64,000 bases of DNA from Sphingosinicella sp. BN140058 (GCF_004135585.1 NZ_CP035501.1:2861501-2925500), one strand, 5' to 3'. Counted from the stretch's first letter, positions 43,383 through 52,286 are shown. The notes: a model not told the origin generated them from the sequence alone. Numbers and translations: made by a program.

Positions 43383-43851
43383 GTCCCCCCGGATGCGCGG
43401 GCAGGTTAGCACGTCATGACGTCATGGGGAGGGGGTGTGCGGTTCGGACCTGCCGCGCCAGTTCCGTGCCGTCTTCCAACTTTGAAAGGTTGCGTCTCCA
43501 CCACCCGTTCGGGCTGAGCCTGTCGAAGCCCACTCCTTTCTCCATTTCCAATCCCTCCTTTTGCGAAAGGCGAAGGAGAGGGCTTCGACAAGCTCAGCCC
43601 GAACGGGTTTAGGAGGACATAGCAAGAGCCGGAGCCCGGAAGAGCCGTTGGTTGGAAGGTGGGCTTCGACAAACTTTTCGACTGCGCTCGGGAGAGCTTC
43701 AGCCCGCACGCGTGCCGAGCCATGCCGAAAAGCCATCGAACGAGGAGACGCGCCACAAAAATCCGCCGCCCGCAAGCGCTGCAAACCGCTCCACTTTCCG
43801 GCGCGATGCTCTACCGTCGCCGCGCCCGGTAAGAGGCGGAGAGGAAAGGGA
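43383..43851. other. Intergenic region with an inverted dispersed repeat
   Basis: About 470 bases without a gene. It contains the inverted repeat at 43504-43607 and, at 43661-43701, a third degenerate copy. The final 20 bases contain GAGGAAAGGG, the ribosome site of the endoglucanase gene. Confidence 0.6.
43504..43607. repeat. Inverted REP-type repeat (GTTCGGGCTGAGCCTGTCGA family)
   Basis: CCCGTTCGGGCTGAGCCTGT (43504 on) and its complement ending at 43607 form 28-base arms with a 48-base centre. This phrase is widely dispersed in proteobacterial genomes; here it separates two hydrolase genes. Confidence 0.85.
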
Positions 43852-44868
43852 ATGACGATTTTGCGAGAGATGAAGCTGGCACTGGTCGCGGCGATCGCGC
43901 TGCTGTGCGGGGTCGCGGAGGCGGCACCGGCCGGGGCGGCGGCGCCCGCGGCTGCGCAGTTCAGGCGCGGGGTCAACATCATCGGCTACGATCCGATCTG
44001 GAAGGATCCGGCCAAGGCGCGTTTCCAGCAGAAGCATTTCGGCGAAATACGCCGCGGCGGGTTCGACTTCGTTCGGGTCAATTTGTTCGCCTTCGAGCAT
44101 ATGGACGAACGGAACCGGCTCGATCCCAAATGGCTGGAACGGCTCGACTGGGTGGTGCGCGAGGCCGGCAAGGCCGGGCTCGGCGTGATCCTGGACGAGC
44201 ATGACTTCGATGCCTGCGCCAAGGATCTGCCGGCCTGCAAGGTGAAGCTGCCCGCTTTCTGGCGTCAGGTCGCGCCGCGCTACGCGCGAGCGCCGGCGAG
44301 CGTCGCGTTCGAATTGCTCAACGAACCCTATGGTCCGCTCGACGCCGACACCTGGAACACGCTCTCGGCCGAGCTGCTCGGCATCGTCCGCGCCAGCAAC
44401 CCGGCGCGAACGGTGATCATCGGGCCGACCCAGTGGAACAATTTCGCGCAGCTGAAGACGCTGAAGCTGCCGGAGGCCGACCGCAACATCCTCGTCACCT
44501 TCCATTATTACGAGCCGTTCCGCTTCACCCATCAGGGCGCCTCGTGGGCGGGCGACATGAAGGACGTGAAGGGCGTCCAGTGGAGCGAGGACGGGCGGCT
44601 GCAGGCGCGGCGCGACTTCGCCACGGTCGCCGCCTGGGCGAAGGCGCAGCGGCGCCCGGTGCTGCTCGGCGAATTCGGCGCCTACGACATGTCCGGCACG
44701 CCGATCGACCAGCGCGTCGCCTACACCAAGGCGATCCGCGAAGAGGCCGAGGCGGCGGGCTTTCCCTGGGCCTATTGGCAGTTCGATTCGAACTTTCTGG
44801 TGTGGGACATGGACAAGGACGGCTGGGTGGAGCCGATCCGGAGCGCGCTGATACCCTCTCCCCGTTAG
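43852..44868 (+). CDS. Exported GH5 endoglucanase-like hydrolase
   Basis: A 338-residue secreted glycoside hydrolase with a signal peptide (LALVAAIALLCGVAEAAPA). The acid/base glutamate is E158 in ELLNEPYG and the nucleophile E274 in LLGEFGAYD; between them lie GPTQWNN and ILVTFHYYEPF with the substrate-contact residues of cellulase family GH5. It likely attacks beta-1,4-glucans. The ATG at 43852 has GAGGAAAGGG just upstream; an in-frame ATG at 43870 would shorten the signal peptide. Its last codons run into a REP element at 44855. Confidence 0.85.
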   Translation: MTILREMKLALVAAIALLCGVAEAAPAGAAAPAAAQFRRGVNIIGYDPIWKDPAKARFQQKHFGEIRRGGFDFVRVNLFAFEHMDERNRLDPKWLERLDWVVREAGKAGLGVILDEHDFDACAKDLPACKVKLPAFWRQVAPRYARAPASVAFELLNEPYGPLDADTWNTLSAELLGIVRASNPARTVIIGPTQWNNFAQLKTLKLPEADRNILVTFHYYEPFRFTHQGASWAGDMKDVKGVQWSEDGRLQARRDFATVAAWAKAQRRPVLLGEFGAYDMSGTPIDQRVAYTKAIREEAEAAGFPWAYWQFDSNFLVWDMDKDGWVEPIRSALIPSPR

Positions 44869-45031
44869 GAGAGAAGGCCGGGGAAGGGCGGAGTTTGGTC
44901 TACCCGTCCAAATGGTAACCTGATGGGATGCCGAGAAGTGCTCCGGTTCCGGCGCTGGTGCTGAGGCGTCCACGCCCCCATCGAGGGGGCGAGAACGCAC
45001 CCACCCCCGTCCCCTCCCTTGCAGGGAGGGG
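44855..45031. repeat. REP-like elements flanking the scpA upstream region
   Basis: CTCTCCCCGTTAGGAGAG begins inside the GH5 stop region (44855), CGCCCCCATCGAGGGGGCG lies at 44973-44991, and CGCACCCACCCCC with a CTCCC/GGGAG palindrome runs 44996-45031. Same family as 18235, 28686 and 37481. Confidence 0.65.
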
Positions 45032-45120
45032 TGTTTCATTGGCCGGTTGAAGCTCCTGTGGGCGGTGCGAGGATCTGAGGAGGGGTGCCCAAGCGCAAGA
45101 GCGCTGCTAGTCTCGCCGCG

Positions 45121-45885
45121 ATGGACGAGACCGAGACCCTGTTCGAGGATACGCCGCAGGTCGGGTCGGCCGATCGGCTGACGCTCGATCTCGACGGGTG
45201 GGAGGGGCCCCTCGATCTGCTGCTGACCCTGGCGCGGTCGCAGAAGGTGGATCTGGCGAAGATCTCGATCCTGGCTCTGGTCGAGCAATATCTCGCCTTC
45301 ATCGCCGATGCGAAGAAATTGAAGCTGGAGATCGCCGCCGATTATCTGGTGATGGCGGCTTGGCTCGCCTACCTGAAATCCTGTCTGCTGCTGCCCAAGG
45401 ATCCCGAGCAGGATCCTTCGCCCGAGGAGCTGGCGATGCGGCTGCAGCTGCGCCTGCAGCGGCTGGCGGCGATGCGCGAGGCGGGGGCGCGGCTGATGGC
45501 GCGCGATCGACTGGGCCGCGATGTCTTCCTGCGCGGCGTGCCGGAAGGGCTGCGGGTGGTCAGGAAGGCGCTGTGGCAGGTCGATCTCTACGATCTGATC
45601 GCCGCCTATGGCGCGATGCGGGCGCGCAACGAGCCGGCGATCCATGTCGTCGGGCGGCGGCCGGTGATGACCCTTGACGAGGCGCTGACCCGCGTCGAAC
45701 GCATGCTCGGCATCCGCATGGAATGGACCCGGCTCGAAAGCTTCCTGCCGGAGACCCAGGACGGCGAATATCGCAAGTCGGCGCTCGCCTCCTCGTTCGT
45801 CGCCGCGCTCGAGCTCGCCAAGCGCGGCAAGCTCGAGATCGAGCAGCAGGATGCCTTCGCGCCGCTCTACGTGCGGTCGGCATGA
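45121..45885 (+). CDS. scpA: Segregation and condensation protein A
   Basis: A 254-residue kleisin. Family features are DLDGWEGPLDLLLTLARSQKVDLAKISI near residue 20, then YLVMAAWLAYLKSCLLLP near residue 78 and a C-terminal LELAKRGKLEIEQQDAF. With ScpB it bridges SMC to condense and segregate chromosomes. The ATG at 45121 (MDETETL) matches relatives; a GTG at 45085 has a ribosome site closer than ideal and would add 12 residues. It overlaps scpB by ATGA. Confidence 0.92.
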   Translation: MDETETLFEDTPQVGSADRLTLDLDGWEGPLDLLLTLARSQKVDLAKISILALVEQYLAFIADAKKLKLEIAADYLVMAAWLAYLKSCLLLPKDPEQDPSPEELAMRLQLRLQRLAAMREAGARLMARDRLGRDVFLRGVPEGLRVVRKALWQVDLYDLIAAYGAMRARNEPAIHVVGRRPVMTLDEALTRVERMLGIRMEWTRLESFLPETQDGEYRKSALASSFVAALELAKRGKLEIEQQDAFAPLYVRSA

Positions 45886-46490
45886 CCGGGCCGCAAGAGG
45901 AATTGCGGATGAGCGGCGAGCTTCCGGACGATCTGCGCGCGATCGAGGCGGTGCTGTTCGCGGCGTCGGAGCCGATGAGCGTCGACGACATAAAGGAGCA
46001 TGTCGGCGCCGGGATCGACGTCAAAGGTGCGCTGGCGACGCTCGAAGCCCATTATGCCGGGCGCGGCATCAACCTCGTCGAGCGGGCCAGGCGCTGGCAT
46101 TTTCAAACCGCGGCCGACATGGCGCATCTGCTCCGCCGCGAGCGCGACGAAAGCCGCAAATTGTCGCGCGCCGCGGTCGAGACCCTGGCGATCATCGCCT
46201 ATCACGAACCGGTCAGCCGCGCCGAGATCGAGGCGATCCGCGGCGTCCAGATCTCCAAGGGGACGTTGGACGTGCTGATGGAGGCGGGCTGGGTCCGCCC
46301 GGCCGGCCGCCGGGAAGTGCCGGGGCGGCCGCTCACTTACGCGACGACGGCCGATTTCCTTGCCCATTTCGGCCTGCAGAGCCGCCGCGATCTGCCGGGC
46401 ATCGACGATTTGAAGGCGGCAGGTCTGCTCGATCCGATCGACGCGGCGATGGAGCAATTGGTGCTGGAGACCGGCCCCGAGGGCGACTGA
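45882..46490 (+). CDS. scpB: Segregation and condensation protein B
   Basis: A 202-residue winged-helix protein. The family reads LRAIEAVLFAASEPMSVDDIK near residue 18, TLAIIAYHEPVSRAEIEAIRG near residue 105 (the conserved HEPV) and FGLQSRRDLPGI near the end. Partner of ScpA in the SMC condensin complex. Its ATG overlaps the scpA stop. It runs into tatABC in the same direction, a conserved alphaproteobacterial order. Confidence 0.95.
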   Translation: MTGPQEELRMSGELPDDLRAIEAVLFAASEPMSVDDIKEHVGAGIDVKGALATLEAHYAGRGINLVERARRWHFQTAADMAHLLRRERDESRKLSRAAVETLAIIAYHEPVSRAEIEAIRGVQISKGTLDVLMEAGWVRPAGRREVPGRPLTYATTADFLAHFGLQSRRDLPGIDDLKAAGLLDPIDAAMEQLVLETGPEGD

Positions 46491-46650
46491 AGGCCGGTGT
46501 CCCGAAACGCTTTGCGCCGCGGCCAAGTGGGGCTACAGGCGGAGCGCGGGCGGACGGGGACAGGAGCGCTTCCCCGCAGGGAGGAAGATGGACCGTTGAG
46601 CCGGTCCTGCTCGATCCCTATCTAGTCCGCACGGCATTCGGAGAGGTCCC

Positions 46651-46914
46651 ATGGGTGGTTTGAGCATCTGGCATTGGCTGATCGTCGGGATCATCATCCT
46701 GCTTCTGTTCGGCAAAGGCCGCTTTTCCGACATGATGGGCGACGTTGCCAAGGGGCTGAAGAGCTTCAAGAAGGGCATGTCGGAGGATGACGAGGCCCCC
46801 CGTACGCCGACCGCAGCCGCGCCGCCGCCGCGGCTGCGCGACGAGACCACGCTCGAAGTGCCGGCCGATCGCAGCCGCGATCTCGACGGCGCTCCGCCGC
46901 GCCGCGAGCCCTGA
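46651..46914 (+). CDS. tatA: Twin-arginine translocase subunit TatA
   Basis: An 87-residue protein: an N-terminal transmembrane helix ([20 protein letters not shown]) with FGKGR at the membrane edge, a short amphipathic helix ([13 protein letters not shown]), and a polar C-terminus with proline and acidic stretches. It forms the pore of the Tat pathway, which here should serve the mannanase and the Tat-marked protein at 56618. First gene of tatABC; the promoter is probably in the 160 bases after scpB. Confidence 0.95.
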   Translation: MGGLSIWHWLIVGIIILLLFGKGRFSDMMGDVAKGLKSFKKGMSEDDEAPRTPTAAAPPPRLRDETTLEVPADRSRDLDGAPPRREP

Positions 46915-46932
46915 TTTCAAAGCCCGGGCGGC

Positions 46933-47493
46933 ATGTTCGACATCGGCTATTCGGAGCTGCTGGTCGTCGCGATCGTAGCCTTGATCGTGATCGGCCCGAA
47001 GGATCTGCCGCGGGTGATGCGCACCGTGGGGCAATGGGTCGGCCGCGCCCGCGGCATGGCGCGCCATTTCCGATCGGGGATCGACACCATGATCCGCGAG
47101 GCCGAGCTCGAGGAAATGGAAAAGAAGTGGCGCGAGGAAAATGAGCGGATCATGCGCGAGCATCCGCTCGGCACCAGCTGGGACGATCCGGTCGCGCTCG
47201 CCGCGCCGGTGACCGACCCCGCGCCGGCGCCGCCGGCCGCGGCCGAGCCGTGGAGCGAGCCGCAGGGCGCCGAGGACGAAGACGTCGGCGAGCGCGGCAC
47301 CCGTGCCTCCGATCACACCGCCGCCGCCGCCAATGCAGTGCCGCCGCGCACCGCGCCGCCGCCCGCTGCCGAGCCGGGAACTGACGCACCTGCGGCGCCG
47401 CCTGCGTCCGACACCCAGTTGAGCTTCCTGTCCGATCCGTCGCCGCGCGGCGACGAATCCGAGGGCGCCGCCCCGCGCCGGGAACTGCCGTGA
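46933..47493 (+). CDS. tatB: Twin-arginine translocase subunit TatB
   Basis: A 186-residue protein: helix [23 protein letters not shown], then the amphipathic helix [20 protein letters not shown], and a long low-complexity tail rich in Ala, Pro and acidic residues ([25 protein letters not shown]). TatB and TatC recognise twin-arginine signal peptides. It follows tatA by 18 bases and overlaps tatC by GTGA. Confidence 0.95.
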   Translation: MFDIGYSELLVVAIVALIVIGPKDLPRVMRTVGQWVGRARGMARHFRSGIDTMIREAELEEMEKKWREENERIMREHPLGTSWDDPVALAAPVTDPAPAPPAAAEPWSEPQGAEDEDVGERGTRASDHTAAAANAVPPRTAPPPAAEPGTDAPAAPPASDTQLSFLSDPSPRGDESEGAAPRRELP

Positions 47494-48296
47494 TCCGCGA
47501 CATCGACAACAGCCGTGCGCCGCTGATGGACCATCTGATCGAGCTGCGCCGGCGGCTGATCTGGTCGTTCGCGGCGCTTGGCGTCGCCTTTGCCGGCTGC
47601 TTCTATTTCGCCGACAAGATCCTAGCCTTTCTCGCCCAGCCTCTGGTCAAGGCGTTCGGCGCCGGCCAGGGCAAATTGATCTACACCAAGCTCTACGAGG
47701 CCTTCTTCACCGAAGTGCGGGTGGCTTTGTTCGCCGCCTTCTTCCTCGCCTTTCCGATCATCGCGATGCAGATCTGGCTGTTCGTAGCGCCGGGACTCTA
47801 CGCCAAGGAGAAGAAGGCGTTCCTGCCCTTCCTGATCGCGACCCCGATCCTGTTCCTGGCCGGCGGTGCGCTCGCTTATTATGTGGTGATGCCGACGGCA
47901 TTCCGCTTCTTCCTGAAATATCAGGGCAATCTTGGCGGCATCGAGCAGGAGGCGCTGCCCGCCATCGGCGAATATCTGTCGATGGTGATGCAGTTCATCT
48001 TCGCTTTCGGCGTCGCTTTTTTGCTGCCGATCCTGCTGATGCTGCTGGAACGCGCCGGCATCGTCACCCGCACCCAATTGGTGCAGGGGCGGCGCTACGC
48101 CGTGCTCGTCGCCTTCGTCATCGCCGCGGTGGCGACTCCGCCCGACGTCGTCTCCCAGTTCATGCTCGCGATCCCCTTGTGGCTGCTCTACGAAGCCTCG
48201 CTGATCGCGATCTGGTTCACCGAGCGCAGGCGGGCGAAAGACGCGGCGGCGGAAGGTACCGCGATCGAGGCGCAGGCTTCGGAGACGCAGGGCTGA
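47490..48296 (+). CDS. tatC: Twin-arginine translocase subunit TatC
   Basis: A 268-residue membrane protein with six helices. Family sites include [15 protein letters not shown] near the start, the glutamate in [12 protein letters not shown], and [25 protein letters not shown] 47490 overlaps the tatB stop. It is the core receptor of the Tat system. C-terminal 25 residues are Ala/Glu-rich and variable. Confidence 0.96.
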   Translation: MIRDIDNSRAPLMDHLIELRRRLIWSFAALGVAFAGCFYFADKILAFLAQPLVKAFGAGQGKLIYTKLYEAFFTEVRVALFAAFFLAFPIIAMQIWLFVAPGLYAKEKKAFLPFLIATPILFLAGGALAYYVVMPTAFRFFLKYQGNLGGIEQEALPAIGEYLSMVMQFIFAFGVAFLLPILLMLLERAGIVTRTQLVQGRRYAVLVAFVIAAVATPPDVVSQFMLAIPLWLLYEASLIAIWFTERRRAKDAAAEGTAIEAQASETQG

Positions 48297-48347
48297 GCCG
48301 GGCGCTGCATCCGCGCCGGACCTGATCGTCGAAACTGGTGGAGGGCT

Positions 48348-48698
48348 GTGCGGAGCACCAGTAGGTCCACTGTCGCGAAAGCGCGGACGATGCGGCGGAG
48401 CTTGTCGCCCCCTGAGGCGATGCTTTGGGACCTTCTACGTCCGCGGCCGGACGGCTTCAAGTTCCGGCGGCAGCATCCGGTGGGGCCGTTCGTGCTGGAT
48501 TTCTATTGCGCGGCGGTTCGGTTGGGGATCGAGGTGGATGGGAATGCGCATGAGATGGGCGATCACCCGGCGCGTGATGCGTGGTTGCGGGAACGCGGTA
48601 TTTCCGTGCTGCGGATCAACGCCGAGGAGGTGTTCACCAACCCGGAGGGGGTTCTCCAGCACATCTTGAACGCTTGCGCGGGTGGTTCCTCCTCTTAG
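48348..48698 (+). CDS. DUF559 (Vsr-like endonuclease fold) protein
   Basis: A 116-residue protein. The DUF559 core is RRSLSPPEAMLWDLLRPRPDG, then FKFRRQHPVGPFVLDFYC, IEVDGNAHEM and VLRINAEEVF, which gives E-x-D-x-Q/H-like active-site residues of the Vsr nuclease fold. Such solitary genes are frequent and of unknown role; phage and plasmid transfer has spread many. The start is uncertain (GTG 48348). A REP pair follows the stop. Confidence 0.8.
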   Translation: MRSTSRSTVAKARTMRRSLSPPEAMLWDLLRPRPDGFKFRRQHPVGPFVLDFYCAAVRLGIEVDGNAHEMGDHPARDAWLRERGISVLRINAEEVFTNPEGVLQHILNACAGGSSS

Positions 48699-48705
48699 GC
48701 CGTCG

Positions 48706-48840
48706 GCCCCTCCACCGCACTTCGTGCGGTCCCCCTCCCCATCCGCTTCGCGGACAGGGAGGAAACCAAGGGCACCAATACCTCTCCTCCCTGTCGCCGC
48801 AGGCGATGGGGAGGGGGACCGCCGAAGGCGGTGGAGGGGC
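48706..48840. repeat. REP doublet (long nested inverted repeat)
   Basis: GCCCCTCCACCGC at 48706 pairs with GCGGTGGAGGGGC ending at 48840. Inside are shorter stems (CCGC-TTCG-CGG, CGCC-GCAG-GCG). Arms are nearly 60 bases, a clear bipartite REP element. Confidence 0.8.
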
Positions 48841-48879
48841 GCCTCGGGCTTCAGCGCCGCGCCGGCGGCATCTTGACCT

Positions 48880-49230
48880 TTACCCCCGCACCTTGACCAC
48901 GTTGCCGCGGTCGCTGGTGATCGAGCGGGTTTCGCCGCGGCGGATGGGGGTGGCGTAGGGCCAGCATTCGCGGAAGCTGCCGCCCCAGGTGAAGCAGAGG
49001 CGTTGCTTCTCCATCGCCCAGCGGCCGGAGACGTCGCGGCCGTTGAAGCTGGCGCGGACGCCGCCGTCCGACCCGAAGCTGAGGGTCGACACCTGGCCGT
49101 TGGCAGCGGTGACCTGGAGAGTCCGGCCGGCGATCCCGGCCGCGCTTTGCGGGCGGTCGCCGCCACCGGCGCAGCCTGCCAGAGCGACGGTCAGGCACAG
49201 ACCGAGCGGGATGATCCTGTTCACGAGCAT
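48880..49230 (-). CDS. Small secreted lipoprotein
   Basis: A 116-residue protein with signal peptide and lipobox LAGC (cysteine near residue 19), then a mature part with RTLQVTAANGQVSTLSFGSDGGVRASFNGRDV and a cysteine pair in LCFTWGGSFRECWPY. The pattern GRWAMEKQRLCF resembles secreted proteins of unknown function in alphaproteobacteria. GGAGGACA precedes the ATG at 49230. It diverges from the GGDEF-EAL gene. Confidence 0.78.
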   Translation of the reverse strand: MLVNRIIPLGLCLTVALAGCAGGGDRPQSAAGIAGRTLQVTAANGQVSTLSFGSDGGVRASFNGRDVSGRWAMEKQRLCFTWGGSFRECWPYATPIRRGETRSITSDRGNVVKVRG

Positions 49231-49493
49231 TGTCCTCCTGTCGTGTCGAACGCGAAACGAGCTGCCGAGTTCACCGCTCAAGCGAAGTCCTTCGCCGGCG
49301 CGGCCCGTCCGGAAGATTGGCGCAGCAGCGGCAACGACTCGTCTGAAGAGCATCTGTTCCCGAACAATAGGGCGCGTTTACTGCCGCTTGGGGACGCTAC
49401 CGTATCCGTTTCCGGTGGCCCGTTAAACCCATTTCAACCCGGCTGGACCAGCATGTGCAAGTCGCAGGGGAATCGGCGCGTGAGGGGCTTTGT

Positions 49494-51470
49494 GTGTTGA
49501 AACGGATGGCGGCGTCGGTGTGGCACGCGTTCGATCTGGTCGGAACGGCCAGCGCGAGCGACCGGGCCCTGCTGCGCGAGCAGTTCCGAACGCTCGCCGC
49601 GCAGATCCCGTTCATGTACGCGCTGATGGCGGTCGACGCCTGCTTCCTGAGCTTCGCCATGTATCGCGACGTTCCCCACATGGAGAGCCTCGGCGTGCCG
49701 GCCTTGCTGTGCTTCGCGGCGCTGGTGCGGACGATCGTGTGGCTGCGGCGCAGCCGCGAGGAAAGATCGCCGGAAACGATCCGCCGCTACCTGAAATTCA
49801 CTTTGGCCACCTCGGCCGTGCTCAGCCTCGGTTTCGGCGGCTGGGGCATGCTGCTGTTCGAGAATGCCGATCTCGCCGAGCGCACCTGCATCGCGCTCTA
49901 CATCTTCATCGGTGCGACCAGCTGCGCCTATTGTCTGCAATGCCTGCCCGGATCGGCGCGGTTCGTGTTGCTGTGCGGCGCCGCGCCGATGACCTTGCGC
50001 CTGCTGCTCTCGGCCGAATGGCTGCTGATCGGCCTCGGCGTCGATCTCGTCGTCGTCATGGCGCTGATCCTGCGGATGCTGAGTACCAATTACGGCGGCT
50101 TCCTGGAAGTGATCTCGTCGCGCTCCGAAATCCTCGCCGAGCGCGAGCGCGCGCGCGACGCCGAGCAGCGCGCCCACGATCTCGCCTATCACGATCCGCT
50201 CACCGGGCTGCCCAATCGGCGCGCGCTCAGCGACCTGCTCGATGGCAGCATGGCCGCGCCGGGGGAGGCGCCGGGCTTCGGACTGCTGATCGTCGATCTC
50301 GACCGCTTCAAGAGCATCAACGACGTGCACGGCCATCTCGCCGGCGACCAGCTGCTGCGCGAAGTCGCCGCGCGCCTGCTGGCGCTCACCGGCGATGTCG
50401 CCCGTGCCTTCCGCCTCGGCGGCGACGAATTCGCGATCGTGGTCGAGACCGGGCCGGAGGACGGCGACGCGCCGCGCCGGATCGCCCGCCGCATCGTCCA
50501 GGGGATGAGCGAGCCGTTCGCGATCAGCGGCTTCGTCCATCATATCGGCGCGAGCATCGGCATTTCCCTGTTCCCGGCCGACGCCGTCGACCGCGAGACG
50601 TTGATGCGCCGGGCCGACATCGCTCTGTACCGAGCGAAGGAAGGCGGGCGCTGCCAGCACCGCTGCTTCGAACCGCTGATGGACGCCGAGATCAAGCGGC
50701 GCTCGGAGCTCGAGAGCCAGCTTCGCGAGACCATCCTGGCGGACGGATTCCGCCCGTATTACCAGCCGCTGGTCGAACTCGCGAGCGGCCGCATCGTCGG
50801 CTTCGAGATGCTGGCGCGCTGGCCGCGGCCGGACGGGTTCGAGATCGGCCCCGATCAGTTCATCCCGGTCGCGGAGGAAAGCGGGCTGATCAACGAGCTG
50901 ATGCTGCAGTTGCTGGAGCGGGGCTGCCGCGACGCGCTGGAATGGGATCCGGCGTTGAGCATCGAGATCAACATTTCGCCGGTCCAGCTCAAGGATCCGT
51001 GGCTGTCGGAGAAGATCCTCGGTACGCTGATCCGGCTCAACTTCCCGCCGCATCGGCTCGGCATCGAGATCACCGAGAATGCGCTGATCGTCGACGCCGA
51101 CAATGCCCGGCGGACAATCGAATCGTTGAAGAACCAGGGCATGAAGGTGGCGCTCGACGATTTCGGCACCGGTTATTCGTCGCTGCAGCACCTGCGCATG
51201 CTGCCGTTCGACAAGATCAAGATCGACCGCTCGTTCGTGCTTGCGCTCGACCGCGATGCCGATGCGCTGAAGATTGTCCGCGCGATCACCAGCCTGGCGA
51301 GCAGCCTCGATCTGCCGGTGGTCGCGGAAGGGATCGAGTGCGAGGCGGCGGTGCAGCAGCTCGGCGCGCTCGGCTGCGCCTTTGGCCAGGGCTTCCACCT
51401 GGGACGGCCGCTCTCAGCCGATCAGGTGCGGGGATTGTTGAACGGGAACGTCGCCGCCGGCGCCGCGTGA
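49494..51470 (+). CDS. Membrane GGDEF-EAL cyclic-di-GMP protein
   Basis: A 658-residue protein with about five to six N-terminal transmembrane helices (residues 35-200, for example LSLGFGGWGMLLF and LFIFIGATSCAYC-like stretches), then a diguanylate cyclase domain with GGDEF at residue 310 (RLGGDEFAIV) and a phosphodiesterase domain. The EAL signature is read EMLAR at residue 438 (Ala to Met at the second position), with DDFGTGYSS and the metal-site segments present. It may be a phosphodiesterase, a cyclase or both. The start is uncertain; GTG 49494 has GAGGGG nearby, and ATG 49506 is possible. Confidence 0.9.
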   Translation: MLKRMAASVWHAFDLVGTASASDRALLREQFRTLAAQIPFMYALMAVDACFLSFAMYRDVPHMESLGVPALLCFAALVRTIVWLRRSREERSPETIRRYLKFTLATSAVLSLGFGGWGMLLFENADLAERTCIALYIFIGATSCAYCLQCLPGSARFVLLCGAAPMTLRLLLSAEWLLIGLGVDLVVVMALILRMLSTNYGGFLEVISSRSEILAERERARDAEQRAHDLAYHDPLTGLPNRRALSDLLDGSMAAPGEAPGFGLLIVDLDRFKSINDVHGHLAGDQLLREVAARLLALTGDVARAFRLGGDEFAIVVETGPEDGDAPRRIARRIVQGMSEPFAISGFVHHIGASIGISLFPADAVDRETLMRRADIALYRAKEGGRCQHRCFEPLMDAEIKRRSELESQLRETILADGFRPYYQPLVELASGRIVGFEMLARWPRPDGFEIGPDQFIPVAEESGLINELMLQLLERGCRDALEWDPALSIEINISPVQLKDPWLSEKILGTLIRLNFPPHRLGIEITENALIVDADNARRTIESLKNQGMKVALDDFGTGYSSLQHLRMLPFDKIKIDRSFVLALDRDADALKIVRAITSLASSLDLPVVAEGIECEAAVQQLGALGCAFGQGFHLGRPLSADQVRGLLNGNVAAGAA

Positions 51471-51486
51471 GGCCGCCCGCACGGGC

Positions 51487-51516
51487 AAAAAAAAGGCCGC
51501 CCGAAGGCGGCCTTTT
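51487..51516. terminator. Bidirectional intrinsic terminator
   Basis: GGCCGCC and GGCGGCC pair around a CGAA loop, with an A-run before and TTTT after. It ends the GGDEF-EAL gene and the convergent entericidin gene. Confidence 0.9.
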
Positions 51517-51532
51517 CGCGCTGGGCAGAATC

Positions 51533-51658
51533 TTAGATCGCCTTTTCGCCGGCCTCGCCGACCGACTTGATGTCTTCGCCGGCACCCTTGACCGTGTTGC
51601 ACGCGCCAAGCGCCAGGCTGGTGGTCACCGCGAAGAGGCAAAGAAGCTTACGAACCAT
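51533..51658 (-). CDS. Entericidin-family small lipoprotein
   Basis: A 41-residue protein: MVRKLLCLFAVTTSLALGAC then NTVKGAGEDIKSVGEAGEKAI. The lipobox cysteine near residue 20 and the pattern NTVKGAGEDIKSVG are the entericidin A/B hallmarks. Such short lipoproteins are linked to envelope stress and programmed lysis. AGGAGAC precedes the ATG. The upstream 260 bases hold an exact EcfG promoter and a long hairpin. Confidence 0.9.
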   Translation of the reverse strand: MVRKLLCLFAVTTSLALGACNTVKGAGEDIKSVGEAGEKAI

Positions 51659-51821
51659 GGCGTGTCTCCTGAGGCAGTTGGAAGCGCGCCAGGCGCGCTC
51701 AGCATGTGCAGCTAAAATTCGCGTCGAACGGGATGGTTCCGGAGCGGCCGTGCCACGGAAGAGGGCACAAACAAAAGCCGCCCCGGTACGGAGCGGCGAG
51801 AGCGAGCATCCTGGAATGTGT

Positions 51822-51872
51822 TGAGCCCGGAGGCGCCACCGGGGGGGGGGGAGGTTGGCGCGTCCGGGCTCA
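51822..51872 (-). ncRNA. Possible EcfG-driven leader hairpin or small RNA
   Basis: TGAGCCCGGA with GGCGCCACC pairs with GGTTGGCGCG and TCCGGGCTCA across a poly-G (poly-C on the transcript) loop. It lies about 55-100 nt downstream of the predicted EcfG start. A separate small RNA is possible but not shown. Confidence 0.35.
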
Positions 51873-51923
51873 TGTTCTGGATAGCGAGAGCGGGGGGGCA
51901 AAAGGTCACTATCCGAAGTACAC

Positions 51924-51948
51924 AACGACGAAACAGTGCCCCGGTTCC
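51924..51948 (-). promoter_or_regulatory. EcfG-type general stress promoter upstream of entericidin
   Basis: Minus strand GGAAC (51948-51944), 16 bases, CGTT (51927-51924); exact consensus. Confidence 0.75.
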
Positions 51949-52030
51949 GCACAGATCCAAAAAAAATCGTTAGCGCCGCATTTTTCTCGCAACCCCATCG
52001 CGATCGTGCCTGTTCACACTGGAAAGCCCC

Positions 52031-52046
52031 GGAGCCGATCGGCTCC
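52031..52046. promoter_or_regulatory. Perfect palindrome before a small gene
   Basis: GGAGCCGATCGGCTCC, 16 bases, perfectly self-complementary, ending four bases before the AGGAG ribosome site of the gene at 52063. Could be an operator or a 5-prime UTR hairpin. Confidence 0.4.
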
Positions 52047-52062
52047 TTACAGGAGACAGAAT

Positions 52063-52251
52063 GTGGCGCAGCCTCCCAAGACGACCCCCCATAGCGACCT
52101 CAGCGGAGTCCATCGCGACGAGAAGCGCAACGTCGACAGCGCCAATGCGGTCGGCCAGGATGCGGGCACGGTCGCCGACGCCAAACGCGGCAATGCCGCC
52201 CGCCCCGAATCCAACGACGAGGAGCCCGGGCTGGACGATCGCAGCCGCTGA
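52063..52251 (+). CDS. Small hydrophilic protein
   Basis: A 62-residue protein starting at GTG 52063 and ending EEPGLDDRSR. It is highly charged and predicted disordered (PHSDLSGVHRDEKRNVDSAN), like stress-induced small proteins of alphaproteobacteria. AGGAG lies seven bases before the GTG. A competing ATG at 52061 in another frame encodes only Arg-rich sequence. It sits between an EcfG-linked gene and the general stress response cluster, but no promoter of its own was seen. Confidence 0.5.
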   Translation: MAQPPKTTPHSDLSGVHRDEKRNVDSANAVGQDAGTVADAKRGNAARPESNDEEPGLDDRSR

Positions 52252-52286
52252 GCCATTAGAGCCGAGGGCGGTGCACCGCCTCCGGT

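Larger units (their letters stand above)
51659..52062. other. Long leader region of entericidin with EcfG promoter and hairpin
   Basis: About 400 bases without a convincing protein gene. On the minus strand an EcfG promoter at 51948-51924 would give a leader of about 260 nt to entericidin. Within it 51822-51872 forms a 19-20 bp hairpin around 11 consecutive Gs. At the other end a perfect 16-base palindrome (52031-52046) lies just upstream of the small protein at 52063. Confidence 0.6.
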
